In this document: positions 46,487 to 58,491 of the stretch, in pieces
Layout: each line of letters begins with the position of its first letter
Numbering within the stretch: position 1 is the stretch's first letter
From: Tetracladium setigerum
Taxonomy: Eukaryota; Ascomycota; Leotiomycetes; Helotiales
Direction: 5' to 3'
Length of the DNA stretch: 64,000 bases
Assembly: GCA_031472005.1 (NCBI GenBank)
Contig: PZJY01000006.1
Span: forward strand, 1,178,001-1,242,000
The notes under the pieces: generated by a model
What the model was told of the DNA's origin: nothing
The model's input: the letters and a program-made list of their open reading frames with translations, nothing else
Database searches by the model: none
Translations under genes and position numbers: made by a program

Positions 46487-47749
46487 TCAAGCCTCCCCCT
46501 CCACAGGCACAATAACTTTCGCCGGAAGAGCCTTAAGCAACCTCCTAGTATACTTCTCCGCCTTCCTCGCCACATCTCCCCAGCCCACGAACCCCTCAAA
46601 TTGCTTCGAAGGATAATAATGCTCCGCAGTCTCCTCATCCAGGAGGTCGTGCTTCTGCTCCAGCTCATGCACATTCACGTTCACATTCCTACTTCTTCTT
46701 CTGTGGTCTTCCTCCCCAGCCAGCATCTTCTCATACCGCTCAATGCCCACCCTACGTCCGAGATCAACGACTTCTTGTACTCGAGTCGTTGCTTCTTCCA
46801 TTTCTTTCACGTCGATCAGATCCGATACCTCGATGTTGCTGGTCATGGACTTGGCTTTCTCGAACTCGGCGATGATGGATGTGGCGTTGGAGATGAGAAG
46901 CTGACTTCGATCGTGCAAGGAGGCAAAGATCATGGGAGACGAAGCAGCAGTAGGATGGCCTTTTCCACGACTGGAATCTTCGACTGAAGCAGGATCTCGG
47001 GGCTTGGAGGCCATGAATGCACTGCGAAAGGTGTCGAGAAAGTCCAAGTCGCGCTTCGTACTGACACACATAGTCTTATTAGCTCAAATACCTTTACGCA
47101 AAAGGGAGAAACAACCATCATCGCAAACTTACGATTCCTTACTCAGTGTTTCAACTTGCTGAATCAATGCCTTCTCATCATCCTCGACCGTGGAATTGAA
47201 CATCGTCTTGAACTCCGCCGTAGCTTTCGCAGCCAGCGCCTTGTCCCTCTCCTTCCTCGTCGCCAAATCCTGCAACTGCCTAGATACCGAGTAAACAAAA
47301 TCAGTCAATCACCCGCCGTCAATGTGTATTACTCACTGCTACTAAAATAAACGCAAACGATATTAAAGAAAATTAGTAACGTACTGACTCCCCAACAACC
47401 CAATATCCTCCTCCTCAACATCATCATCATCCGACCTCTGAATCCGCCGGACAGGTTCCGACTTTCGCGACTTGGGCGCAGGCTTGGGCGCAGATTTCTT
47501 GACATGCTTCACGACTTTGGAATGTCGGTCATTGTTGACGAACGGTTGGTCATCGCTGTCTTCATTATCTGCTTGACTTGATTCCGGCTCCTCGTGGTGA
47601 TGATCATCGTCGTCCACTCTGCGAAGCGGTCTCTTGGCTGTGGGGAGGTCGCCTGCGAGCGAGATCAGATCAGCATTCGACTTTTTCGCATTTAGAATTT
47701 TGAAATTGAACGAGTACATACCCTCTGATTTGCGTTTGGGTCTACCCAT
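46487..47749 (-). CDS. Conserved-looking unknown protein, acidic/basic, probably nuclear
   Basis: Not recognised. Four exons: 47749-47722, 47652-47385, 47279-47133, 47060-46487; 338 aa with consistent phases. The N-terminus is basic (MGRPKRKSEG, KRPLRR) followed by an Asp/His/Glu-rich stretch and a Lys/Pro-rich block (KHVKKSAPKPAPKSRK), which suggests nuclear localisation. The middle is a probable coiled coil (LQDLATRKERDKALAAKATA..TMFNSTVEDDEKALIQQVETL..). The C-terminal third is mixed helix with FASLHDRSQLLISNATSIIAEFEKAKS and YYPSKQFEGFVGWGDVARKAEKYTRRLLKALP. Exon 2 to 3 uses a 105-nt intron; a small extra exon within it cannot be excluded. The pattern (basic/acidic tail plus helical body) suggests a chromatin or meiotic protein, but this is only inference. 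Confidence 0.75.
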
Positions 47750-49156
47750 CGTGATTTGAATTGACGTTGGCGTGGTTTTTGGGTGTTTTGGGTGGAAGAC
47801 TTTGGTTAGATGAAATTCAAGAATTGATGGGGGAATTGATAGACATCACATCCGAGAAAGTATGGCTCGCCTCATCGAAGGGCCCCTTCCCCTTTGGAAT
47901 TGCGAGCACGCGAGCACCCCCTATATAAGCAGAATTCTTATTAGGGAGTTCTCTTCAAACTCTGGAAATATTGAAGATCATCTAGTTGGAATGACAAACC
48001 ACTTCAGTGATCTTACTTTGACAAGTCTCTCATATTCTTCCTTCCTCTCAACTGCGAACCAACCAACAGCATATCTGCGAACCTCCCATCATCCCCAATG
48101 AAAACCGTCAATACAAGCAATTCAACCCAACCTCAAAACCGCAGCCAACAATTTATAAGCATTCAAAAAGGTAAATAAGAAGGCCATGCAATATTTTGAT
48201 TATTTATTTCATCCTATGGAATTAATAAGAGAAAAAAAGGGTGAATTATTTCCCCCCCATCCATCCCATGCCCAGCAAAGAAAGGTTTTCCCAAAGAGTT
48301 CAAAGTTCGCCCCGTATTTTTTGCAACCCATCTGAAAAATGAAAAATGAAGAATTGCCCCCATATTACAAATCCCGTCCGGCAAATCAAAAAATCAAGTA
48401 AGGTAGGGAGGGAAATGCATAAAAAACATCAGGTTTGAATAAGCAGAAGTTAAGCTAAGGTAAAACGCAGTAAAAAAAAGAATCCCGTTTGTGCCCAATC
48501 TTTATCTCTAAGTTTGTGTTTCTCTCTCTCTCTCTCATTTTCTCTCATTCTCTCTCTCTCTCTCTCTCTCGCTCGCTCATATTGGTGACGTGTTGCAAGT
48601 TAAAAGTTTCATTCATTTCGCCTCTCCCAGGTGTGTTTTGAACTTGATTCCAAATTTTCGTTTTTTGGTGGTGCAAAAGAAATTCGTTGAGCAATGAAGG
48701 CTTGCTTTGTTTGTAAATTTAAATAGCAAACGCCTCCGATCTTTGATTGATGCCAGTTCCGTCGTTGAAACGTGTTTAAAAGAGGTTCAATTGAAGACAA
48801 CAAAGAGAAGTGAAGTTGTGCAAGTTGGTTCATTTTCTCTGAAGAAAAGATTTGTGATGTCTGGAAGTTTTGTAGGTTGGTTGTTTTCTCTGACGTGAAG
48901 ATTTGTGATGTCTGAAAGTGTGATTGGGTGGTTGGATAGATGAAAATTGAACGTTCGACGGTCAATCTCTAAAAGCGAGAGTGACAATTGAAAGTGGGGC
49001 AACGGAGGGGCTAAATCAATGAATGTGGGTATCGCCATTGTATGTTCCAGTCTAGGTGAAGAATAATACACAGAAGATTGAGATATCTGGAGAAAGTGCG
49101 GCTGGAATGAGTGACGGTTGAAGAACCATCGACAGCCATTGAAGCACTGTCGCTGT
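47750..49156. other. Intergenic region with CT microsatellite
   Basis: 1.4 kb between the promoter of the unknown gene and the 3' end of the PSP1 gene. A CT-rich microsatellite lies at 48520-48579. Near 48640-48900, near-identical repeated phrases (TTTGTGATGTCTG) occur at about 48849 and 48901. No gene supported. Confidence 0.5.
48520..48579. repeat. (CT)n microsatellite
   Basis: About 60 bases of TC dinucleotides, interrupted twice by ATTTTC/ATTC, ending in GCTCGCTC. Confidence 0.9.
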
Positions 49157-51943
49157 TTAACGACTGTTCATTGACAAGGACTGAAAGCTGGTCATCCAAC
49201 CCTCATTTTGCCCATTCATGACGTTGGGATTTCTGCCAAAATCTTGTTCATGACCAGGAGTGCTGGCATGAGGGGATGGAAATCGGCCAGGAAGTCCTTG
49301 TTGATAGTCAGTTTGGGCTGGGAAGGCTCCAAATGAGTCCATTCCGCCATACGCAGTAGGGGAGATTGCAGCATTCCTTGGTGCCCCAAATGGTTGGTAG
49401 CCATAAGCGTAGCCCGGGGGCGAGAAAGCCGCAGTTGGTATTCTTTCAGGCTGTGCGGTACCGAATGGTTGGCCATAGGAGAAGCCCCGACCAGTTGGAG
49501 GAATGGCATAGGTCTGTTCTGGCGCAGGTACCTGGCGACGCTCAGATGGGGGGTTTCGAGCAACTCCTACAGCACCAGGGCCGATGCCGCTTGGAGCTTG
49601 AAGACCAAGCGACGGACTTGCAAAAGAAGCGGGGTTGATGGCAGACATCCAAATTCTAGTTTTGTAGACCTTGAATAGATCTGTAACCAGGGAATTGAAG
49701 TTGATGTAAGCGTCAGCAAAGTAGTAGAAGGTCAATTTCTTCCAGTCCCTAAACATTGTTAGCAAAGTGCACACCCATCATCTGAGAAAAAGAACGTACA
49801 TTTGGAACTCGGCGTCGAGGATCTCCATATGAAGACCATGCTCCTTGACCTTCTGCATGCAGACTCTCTTGGCCTTTGCTTCGTTCCCTTCTTTGTCACG
49901 AAGAGCTTGGATTTCATGGTTCTGGGCCAAGCGCTTAATGATCTTTGGCTTGATTTCACCAGGATTTGGTTCCTGCATGCCATGTTGACTGGGAGGACCC
50001 ATTCCGCCAACAGCACTGCCCTGAAGACCATTAGATGCCGCCATCAAGCCAGCTCCAGTGCCATCAGATGTGCCAGCAGCTCCTTGCGAGTACATCATGA
50101 GCCACTTGTAATGCTCCTCGGCGTAATGCTCCTTGAGGTCCTTTGCGGTGCTCCAATCGACATTGTCGCGGGCAACGGTACCGAGATCTGTACCTCGATC
50201 GGCTTCAACAATGACTAGATCTCCTGGTTTTACCGAGAGACCAGTGCCCTCTTGGACGTAGAAGACATCTGCACGAGAGCACTTGAATAGGACGATGTAG
50301 AGGAGTTGATTGTGGCGAGGCTGTGGGACTCCATACATGCTTCGGTGAGGAGAAGGTGGTCGAGCACTATACTGAGCTTGGGGTGCATAAGGATATGCCG
50401 AGGGATATTGTCCGCCGTTGTATGTATCGGCGGTATTTCGTGGTAGAGTGGCGGCGCCGCCACCACCAAAGTAAGAAGCTGCTGCATTGCGATCATGTGA
50501 ATACGATGCTTGCATAGATGCCTCCTCCATGATTTTACCCAGCTTCTTCTGGTCGTAAAGAGAAGGACGACGAGTATTATCAAAGGTTTGCTCACCATGA
50601 TCATTCAATGTGTAGCCTGCGGCATTCTTGTATCTGTCCTGGTTGGGAGATAAGGCCTCTTGCAGCGCACTTTCATGAGCAGCGAGAGCATCGCCAACAG
50701 AGCTGATAGAACCTTGACGAGCCGGCATGTCAACAAACGAGTGACGTCTGCTTTGTGGCATGTCTTCCTGTCCACCGAAACCAAGCGAACTCTGCCAGTA
50801 AGCCTTTTTGACATTTTCAAGCTTGCGGTTTTCAATGCTGTTGTAGGAAGGGACTCTTGGGGTACCTCCAATACCATACTCACTCATCCTGCGTGCCAAC
50901 ATTGCCTTTGAAGGACCGCCTTGCATCTCACTCATCTCATCGAGTTCATCAATCGCATAATCGGACTCCTCAGGCAATGGTTCTTGCAGACTGTATGAGT
51001 TGAAAACATTGCTTGTTGACGAGCGTGGGCGGATTCTAGAGTTCTGGTATTGTTGTTGCCGGAGGATGGCATTCTCTCTCGCTAGCAATTCGATGGTTTT
51101 GGCGTCGCTGGATTGCACGTGGACCCTGTCATTGGATCCGTTTGTGCTTTCATCATCGTCGTCATCAACCTCCTTCAATTTGCCGAGCCCTCCTTCATTT
51201 GACATCTCGCTTAACATACTGGGACGTGATGGTCTATGTTGGAGACCCGAGGGCTGAAGTGGGCGACTTCTACCAGAGAAAGCGCTCGCAGGGGTGATGG
51301 TCGCGGCGGGCGAATCTGGGTCAAGCTGACCTACAGAATACGACTGTGAGCGATATGTCTTTGGAGTTGGATGTAAAGGAATGGCGAAGGGGATAGTTGG
51401 CTGAGGAGCATGTTCTCGATGATTAGCGCTGAGATCACCACCGAAGAAACCATTTCCATTCGATCCTGGTGGATTAATGGATGTCGGAGATGGCAAGACT
51501 TCAGCAGCAAGACGAGATGGAGGCTGAGTGCGAGAATCATTGTTCCAGATACCAGCGCTCCAAGGGAACGAGCTAGTGCTAGTATGGCCTCGACCCCCGC
51601 CTACTCCTGCAGCAGTGCTTTGAGAGTGCGTTCCCCACGCGCTAGGTTCCGCTGATGGTGTCGTTGGGTGGGATGCGGTAGGTGACATGGAGCTGGAAGC
51701 GAAGGAGTTCTTTCGCGGTTGTGCTCCTGGCTGAGTGTTCTCCAACCACGAGGCACGTCTGACAGGCTTTGGTGGTGGAGCAGCTTGGTGACGATCAACT
51801 TCATCATCTGAGCTAGCCAGGGCCTCCGAGTCTGGAGTGGAGCGTCTGATATTGAACTTGTCAAGAATGGTATTTGGCGTACTTGAAGTCATGTTCGACG
51901 CTGTCGACTGACCGTTCTTGGCCACGACCTTTGCGGAATTCAT
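49157..51943 (-). CDS. PSP1-domain protein
   Basis: Homologue of yeast Psp1-type proteins (suppressors of DNA polymerase alpha mutations; linked to mRNA turnover), function unsettled. Two exons: 51943-49800 and 49748-49157; intron 49799-49749 (GTACGT, branch GCTAAC, TTTAG); 911 aa. The first ~550 residues are disordered, rich in Ser, Pro, Asn and Gln, with an acidic patch (VDDDDDEST). The PSP1 C-terminal domain follows: LYIVLFKCSRADVFYV, KPGDLVIVEADRGTDLGTV, EIKPKIIKRLAQNHEIQALRDKEGNE, and LHMEILDAEFQMDWKKLTFYYFADAYINFNSLVTDLFK, spanning the splice site. The tail is Gly/Pro/Gln-rich. The frame is open 5' of 51943, but the ATG there is the first in frame. Several strong splice donors lie upstream on this strand, so the leader is probably spliced (first one at 52218). 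Confidence 0.9.
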
Positions 51944-53179
51944 CGTGAATTGATGCGGACTCAATCCAGAGTGAGTTGAGACGAGCCAAACGATCGTTGA
52001 GAGGTCGACAACGATGGTCTGTATTTCTAAAATCAAGTGAGATCAGTAACAAAACTTGATGAAGGTTCATTGTCAGATGTCATGCTCAATATTCAGCGCA
52101 ATGGTGACATCGAACGAGCTGAGATCGAGGGAATAGAGAACGGGTAAAGTGAAGCTTGTGACTCATGGAGTACAAGACAAAAGATATTGCAAGCAAAATT
52201 GATCGGTGGCGAACATACCTGGGAAGAAGGCTGCCTGTTGGATTGTCAACCGACACTTCAAAGCTGACTCTTCGGTTGCACCGTTGAGATGTTGCTATAA
52301 AATGTTTTTGGGTGATGATCTAGATGACGAAAGATCTAAACCAGGCGATGAAGTTGACAAGCAAGATAACGATGTCGAGAAGTCGAGAAGATCGATACTT
52401 GAAAAGTAGTGATGAAGAGTGGATAACCAAACTAGTCGTCTTGTTGTGTTGGATGTTGATGTCGTCTAGGAGAAATGACGGTCAGAGTAGTGTCGAGATC
52501 TAGAGCAGAAGCAAGAATAAGTATTTGCTGAGAGTGAAACAACTGAGAAGGAACCACTCTAAAGTGATGATGTAAAATAGAAGATCCTCTGAACGTAAAC
52601 TTGTTATTATCGCGGTGTGTCCTCAAGTACCTAGGGACCGAGGATTGCCGAGTAAGTTCGAAGAAAGGAGCGACGAAGAGTATATTGAGCGTTTGGTTTA
52701 GGGAAAGTGATGGAGTAGAAAAAGAAAATTGGAAAAAACTTTAGTATTAGAACTGAACTTACAAATTAGCTTGAGCTGGAGAGTCCAGTGTGCAGGTATA
52801 GAGGTGAAGTATTAGTCGAGTATCTGAGTAGACCGAGTTGGGGTCAGCTTTGAAATGGCTATTAAGCAACAAATCAACAAAACAAATTGAAAACATTAAA
52901 GAGAAGCTGAGCAGAGGTATGCTTCGAAGATGACCCCATAGCAAGACCAGATTTTCTTGTGCCAAATTTACGACCAGCTTAGGAAAAAAGGTAGACGATT
53001 GTCTGGGTTTACAGGTATGCGACCGAATGTGCGGGCGACCAAAAACATCATTCTCAACATCCTCAACAACCCCCAACTCCATTGTCCACAGCGCAAAGTA
53101 CTACTTTACTAACTATTTCTTGCATACCCAGGTATCACCTCAATCCTCGAATGTAAGCTCGAATGGTTCGCTCCAGGAT

Positions 53180-53211
53180 GTATGTATGTATGCACGCGCG
53201 CGCGCGCGTGT
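53180..53211. repeat. Alternating purine-pyrimidine tract (TATG then CG repeats)
   Basis: TATGTATG leads into GCACGCGCGCGCGCGCGTG, a perfectly alternating purine-pyrimidine run. Such tracts can adopt Z-DNA under negative supercoiling. Confidence 0.8.
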
Positions 53212-53258
53212 GGTTGGTCTGGAGGGTCGCACGGCAGAAGTCGAGAGGGCCAACTTAC

Positions 53259-53321
53259 CACTGAAACAATTAAGAGACCAAGAACGTAGATATTTCGAAT
53301 GAAAGAATAGGAACCGTTGAA
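53259..53321 (-). other. Possible leader exon of the PSP1 gene
   Basis: A 63-nt segment flanked on the minus strand by a CAG acceptor preceded by GCTAAC and followed by a GTAAGT donor. It can be read as an untranslated exon; it is also open in one frame, so coding use is not excluded. Confidence 0.35.
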
Positions 53322-54560
53322 CTGTCGTGCATAACTCGTTAGCAAATTGACTCCCAGAAAGAAAAGCAGCTAGGGGCTCGCAGCTGACGCAAATGTCGAG
53401 GGAATAAAGGAAGGATGGCGCCTCTCCACCACCTACCCAAAAGAACCCGCGAAAATGGACCCCGTTATGTAAATCAAAGCCCCTTCTAAAACCCGAAGCC
53501 TCTTTTTTGTCTGCCACCAATTTATATAGTTCTGTGCTGCCGTGTGTCTAGATGTATTCGTGTCCGCGTGCAAAGTTGTGTGAGAGTGTGAGTGTTGGTG
53601 TGTAGAGATGTGGAAATGGTCGTGGTCGTGCTGTTCGCAAAAAGGTGGTACAGGGTGTGTGCAGCAGCTCGTCAAGATCTGCTGTCTGCTGGCGCTGAGA
53701 GTAGGGTGGTGCAAGCAAGCTTTTGGGTCGCCCAGTCTATGCGTGGCCCATTATTATTGCCGAATTGCTGGAGTTGCGATCGGCGTACTTTCTTTCGTTC
53801 GGCGGGAGAGGTCGTGGGGGAGAAGGGGAGGAGGGAGAGAGGAGGAAGAGGAGACGAGGTATATTGTGGTGATGGTGGTGGTGGTGTGGTCGGAGATGTG
53901 GTGTGGACTCGAGAGGTCGAGGGAGGGAAGTGAGTGAGTGAGCGAGGTGAGGGTGAGGCTTGTATGCGGGGAAGTAAAGAGGCCGGTGCGAGGCGAAGGG
54001 CTAAGGAGAGAGGAGGGTGGAGGTGGAGGTGGTCGGGATGTGTCTTTTGAGGGTGAAAGAAATCCGTCGGACTTGATTCGATAGGGATTCGGGCCTCGCT
54101 GTTTCGTGGTTTGTGCACGGTGGTTGAGGGGGAGAGAGGAAGTGGTAGGAGGAGTATAAATACAATGCAAAAAGGAGTAGGTAATAAGTAAGAGAGAGAG
54201 AGAGATATATATGTTGTGGACGGTATAAAGATATCTGGGATGCGCACACGCTCACTCGTTCTCTCGGGCTCTGTTCTATGTATGAGAGGTTGTGGAAGAG
54301 CAAGAAGAGGGCAAGGAAGGCAAAAGCAAAAGCTGGGGGAAGAAGACAACGACCAGGACTCGAGGGAAGGGGAAAGATTGGTGGATGGATGGGGATGGGG
54401 ATGGGGTTGCTGGCGGGCTAAAAACGCCTCCTCCTCAGACACACAAACCCACAGCGCAGTGTGTAGTGTGCAGTGGGCACTGTTCATTCAGATGCGATGC
54501 GATGCCTTTCTGCAACAAGGGAGGGGTGCCCTTGCACAAACACTCTCCTTTGGCCAATGC

Positions 54561-54604
54561 CATCAATCAATCAATCAATCAAATCAATCAAATCAATCAA
54601 TCAT
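54561..54604. repeat. (AATC)n microsatellite
   Basis: About 44 bases of AATC repeats with two AAATC variants, in gene-free DNA. Confidence 0.9.
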
Positions 54605-55224
54605 TGAGGGGAAGATGAGCGAGCGGGTTGGAAAACTCTCCAGTCTCGACTCGAACCTTGCTTGAGCCTTGAGGAGGGAGAATATGATATGTACAGTCAG
54701 AACGAATACTGGAGTAACACTAGGAGGGAACAGCCTGCGACTAATGTAAGCATGGAAAGAGAAGCGAGCAGCAGCACGATCGAATGCATGTCATTTTCAT
54801 TCAGTAGTTGCATATGGATTTATCCCCCGAAGGGTTTGGTTTGGTTTGGTATTCTTATTCTCTCTCCCTCTCTGCGTCCCTCTCACTCTCTTTGTCTCTC
54901 CTCATCTCACGCCACTCACTTCCCAACAACGGCTGGCGGTGCTCGAAGGGGTGCTGACGGATTGCGGGGAAAACAGAGCAGCAGCACTCCTGTCCTACTC
55001 CTCTAGACTTGGTTACTTTTACCCTTTTATACTTTTTCTCTCTTTTTCTGCTTTTACCACTGGAAGGACCGTTCTCCGTCCGTTGGTCATACGCCTGCCT
55101 CCTTGGAGATTTCGTTCGTGATTTGATGATTGTGAAGAGGAGGAGAAGTGGTAATTGGTAGTGGCCGTAGCATCATTTCTGTTATGTGAATGAATCTGGA
55201 CGCCCTTCCAGAGATGTAATAATA

Positions 55225-55245
55225 GAAGGAAGGAAGGAAGGAAGG
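55225..55245. repeat. (GGAA)n microsatellite
   Basis: Perfect GGAA/AAGG tetramer run in gene-free DNA upstream of PSP1. Confidence 0.85.
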
Positions 55246-57035
55246 ACTGTGGTGATCTGGGGAACGCCTGCTGATCTTCTTAGGATCAACAAGCCAATGA
55301 ACAAAAAAACACTTGCTTTGCCATGCTATACCCCTACCTCCTGCTCCTGCTTCTGCAATGGTCTGGGCTGGCATGGCCTGAATGAAACCCGTCAAAACCA
55401 AAGAGATCTCTCCAAGCAATTGAGGCGAAAAGAAGAGGAGGAGGACGAGGAGGAAGATCCTCGACAACTCCTCAAGGACGAGAAAGGCGCTGCTGTTGCT
55501 TACCTCGTATCATCTTCCGGAGAAACGTGCTGCTGTATTTATTGTACCTCCTACGACTCCGTCCGGCTGGCTTGCCCTCACTACGGAGTACTCTCTCTTG
55601 CAGTCTCCCCCTGCCCCAAGCAATTTTATATTGCAGAGGCAGGCAGTCCAACTTCCCCAGATTCTCGTCTAACGCACCAACTGGAAGGAAGGCTCAAATG
55701 CCCCCTCCCCCCTTGCCATCCCCTCCCCCTTCCATCCCAGCATTGGAGCAGGCATCAGAAGAATTCCCTTTCGTCGACCTGCATCGCCTGCATGTGGATC
55801 TCCTTCTCCAGCATCCCTTGGCCGCTGTCGTCGACTTTCCTCCTCCCTCATCTCATCTGTCGCCGCCGCCCGTCGAAGAACGCCCAAATAAGCAAAAAGA
55901 ATAACGCCCCCCCGAACAAAAAGGAAAAAACAAGAGTGCACATCCAACGGCGGTTGTGGCCAGGTTGACCCTCGAATAAAAAGAATACTGAGGGTGTGTG
56001 GGTGGCACTACTACTCCATCTGCTGCTGTAAAAGGAGTGTACTGTATGTACAGTATTCTCTTCCTCCTCCTCCACACTGCTTCGGAGCCGATCCATACAT
56101 AGGACTCTAGGAGGTTGTAAGGAAACTTCTTTCCGGGCGCACCAAAAGATGATCATATGCGAGCCCCTTTGAAGCCAAACCATGTAAAAGGTGCAGCATG
56201 CAGCTGCATTTGCAGCTTTCTCAAGCTCCAGTCTCCATCGTCGTCTGCACCGCTGATTCGTCAGCGGCTTTGTTGCCCGCACACCATCATCGACGATGGG
56301 GGTGGTGGGGTGGTGGCCAACGGGGTGGGAAAGAAGCAGAAGCAGAAGAATGGGAATGGAATTGGATGCAGAGGAACGGCAAGCCGAAGGAGGTCTGTCC
56401 TGTCTCTGTCTGTCAAAACCGGCAGACCGATCGATGATTTACTTTGGCGCGACACACGGATGGGAAGAGAGGGGCGAACCGAGGAGTTGCATGGCATGGT
56501 ATAGCATGGCATGATAGAGGAGGAGACACACCATGGGCAGAGAAGAGGAGAGGTGGGGAGAAATAATGGAGTAAGAAATCCATTATTACTTACGAAGTGT
56601 TGTTGTTGTTGTTATTGTGGTCTGAGGATGATGTCTGATCTTCCTCGATAATAACAAGGTGAGAGAATTTGGTGGATGATGATTCGCCATCTGGGGATGT
56701 GGGGAAGAGCACTTGCTTGCAAGATCTCCAGATTTGTCTCCAGCTTTCCCAAGACTCTATTTCTTCCTTTCCTTCCCATTCCCTTCCCTTTCCGAAAAAA
56801 AAAAAACACATTGTGACTTTTGACTCTTCGTCATCTGGATGATGGCGAACTCCCCAGGCTCAATTATTCGCCCCCTCTTACGCACGTCAACATACTACAC
56901 CACTCTAAACTGTATGCACAGCATCTCTTTGGGTATCATTGTTGTGTAATATTGTTACACAGAGGGACTTCAAGATTGGAAGTTCCCTCCTACATTATTT
57001 CTAACTAAACCTACAAGCCTGGGTTGGGCTGGCCC

Positions 57036-58093
57036 TCACGCATTCAATGTCTCTGAGCCAGAACCAGAACCACTCGACTGAGCCGCATCGGGGCCCTTTT
57101 GCAGCTTCAACTTCTCCTCAAATTTAGCAAACTCGGCTAATGCAATCTCCTCTTCTTGATCAAGCACCTGCACGACACCGGTAACCTCCTCAATCTATTC
57201 TCCAGTCAGCATACCTCTCTCATCCAAAAAGACCCTGCCACAGCAGGCGGCTGCAAGCAAGCTTTTGAGGAGAAGGGGACAAAAAAAAAACTCACATAGT
57301 GCATCAACATCCCCTCAATCCCATTCTTCAACGTAACCGTGCTGCTATCACATGTCCTACAAGCTCCCCTCAACTTCAACAAGACATTCCCATCCTCAAA
57401 CCCCCGAAACTCAATATCCCCGCCATCCTCCTGGATCGCTGGTCGAATCCTCGTCTCCAGCAACTCCTTGATCATCCCCACCACCTCACTGTCATTTTCA
57501 TTATAACTCAGACTATCCTCCTCCTCCGCCGCGCCCTCCCTCGCCGCAGACACCGTCACAATCTGCGCACCGGACGTCACGGCCTCCGTGATCAGACTAA
57601 ACACCTCAGGTTTAATGAACGCCCAATTCGCATCCGTACTCTTCGTGATCGTTATGAAATCCACGCCGTAGAAAATAGAGGTAATGCCATCGATATTAAA
57701 CAAGGATTGTGCCAAAGGCGACGGATGCGGCGGAGCCAGCGTAGCCCGCGGATTCAAGTATTCGATAAACGGTGAGGAGATGTCCTTCGGGAGGATCTGG
57801 TGGTTGGGAAGGAATTTGAGCGCGTCCGGGTTGGGTGTGTTCTCGGTTTGGATGAAGATGCTTCGACTGCCGCCTACCGAGGAGGGCTTCAGCATTGTCA
57901 TTGTCGATGGTTGATGGAGGTATGGCTGTAGCGTAGGTCGAGATGTGGCATTCGATGCTGCCATTGCTGGGAGGCGGGTGCTCTGGTGTACGCATCTCGC
58001 TGAGCGATGATATTGTACCGGTATCGATGGTTTCGCAGGTCGTGTCTTCGTAAATAGCGGCACTGCCGTCCTTGAGATCCTTCGCGATGCCAT
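57036..58093 (-). CDS. NFU1: Mitochondrial iron-sulfur cluster scaffold Nfu1
   Basis: Late-acting scaffold that delivers [4Fe-4S] clusters to mitochondrial enzymes such as lipoate synthase and aconitase. Exon 1 is 58093-57296 and exon 2 57194-57036; intron 57295-57195 (GTGAGT..AATAG); 318 aa. The first ~75 residues are a basic, Ser/Thr-rich presequence (MASRRISRTAVPLFTKTRPA). The Nfu_N domain starts with IFIQTENTPNPDALKFLP. The NifU-like domain holds EDGGDIEFRGFEDGNVLLKLRGAC with the cluster-binding CRTC (Cys245, Cys248), then SSTVTLKNGIEGMLMHY | IEEVTGV across the splice site. The tail is Glu/Lys-rich. Transcribed away from the HIT-finger gene, with 398 bp between the two start codons. Confidence 0.95.
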
Positions 58094-58491
58094 TTGATGT
58101 GTTGGTAGGTAGATAGGCAAATAAATTCGTAGGTACCGAGAAATTGTGTTGGTGATGTTTTGTAAATCGAGGGAGTCGAAGACGAAATAAATGACGGACG
58201 AAGCAAATGTCTGCCTTTGTAATCCGAATCCTCGGTCCCTTTTTTCGCCGCACCAAACCACCAAAAAATGACGCAGCATCCCTGCACGACATCTTTTTCT
58301 CCAAACAGACCCAACTCACTCGCCCAACCAAACGCAACAACCGCATCTTTTTGAAAGTCGTTCGTTCACCGATCCAATAATTCAATCCAATACAAACACA
58401 CCATTGATTGTTTCCAACCAATCCTTCCTTCTCTGCTACTCAGCTGCTAGTTACCACAAACTACAAACCTCAAACCTCAAACCTCCAAAAA
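58094..58491. promoter_or_regulatory. Shared promoter region of NFU1 and the HIT-finger gene
   Basis: 398 bp between two divergent ATGs; both promoters and leaders must fit here. A CAAACCTCAAACCTC repeat lies just before the HIT-finger ATG. I see no clear TATA box. Confidence 0.5.

Larger units (their letters stand above)
51944..57035. other. 5.1-kb gene-free region; probable spliced leader and promoter of PSP1
   Basis: No coding gene is supported. On the minus strand consensus donors occur at 56593, 55503, 53258, 52762 and 52218, and one possible leader exon (53321-53259) has an acceptor with a GCTAAC branch point. The region carries several microsatellites, a CG tract (53194-53208), a purine-rich plus strand from about 53800 to 54400, and TACGGAGTA at 55582-55590. 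Confidence 0.5.

Noticed and set aside
53672..54487. 271-residue minus-strand Pro/Ser-rich frame
   Set aside because: Composition simply mirrors the purine-rich opposite strand; low complexity throughout and no domain. Not called a gene.
55186..55968. 260-residue plus-strand frame
   Set aside because: Contains microsatellite translation and no recognisable motif, lies in the repeat-rich leader region upstream of PSP1, and shows no splicing consistent with a gene.
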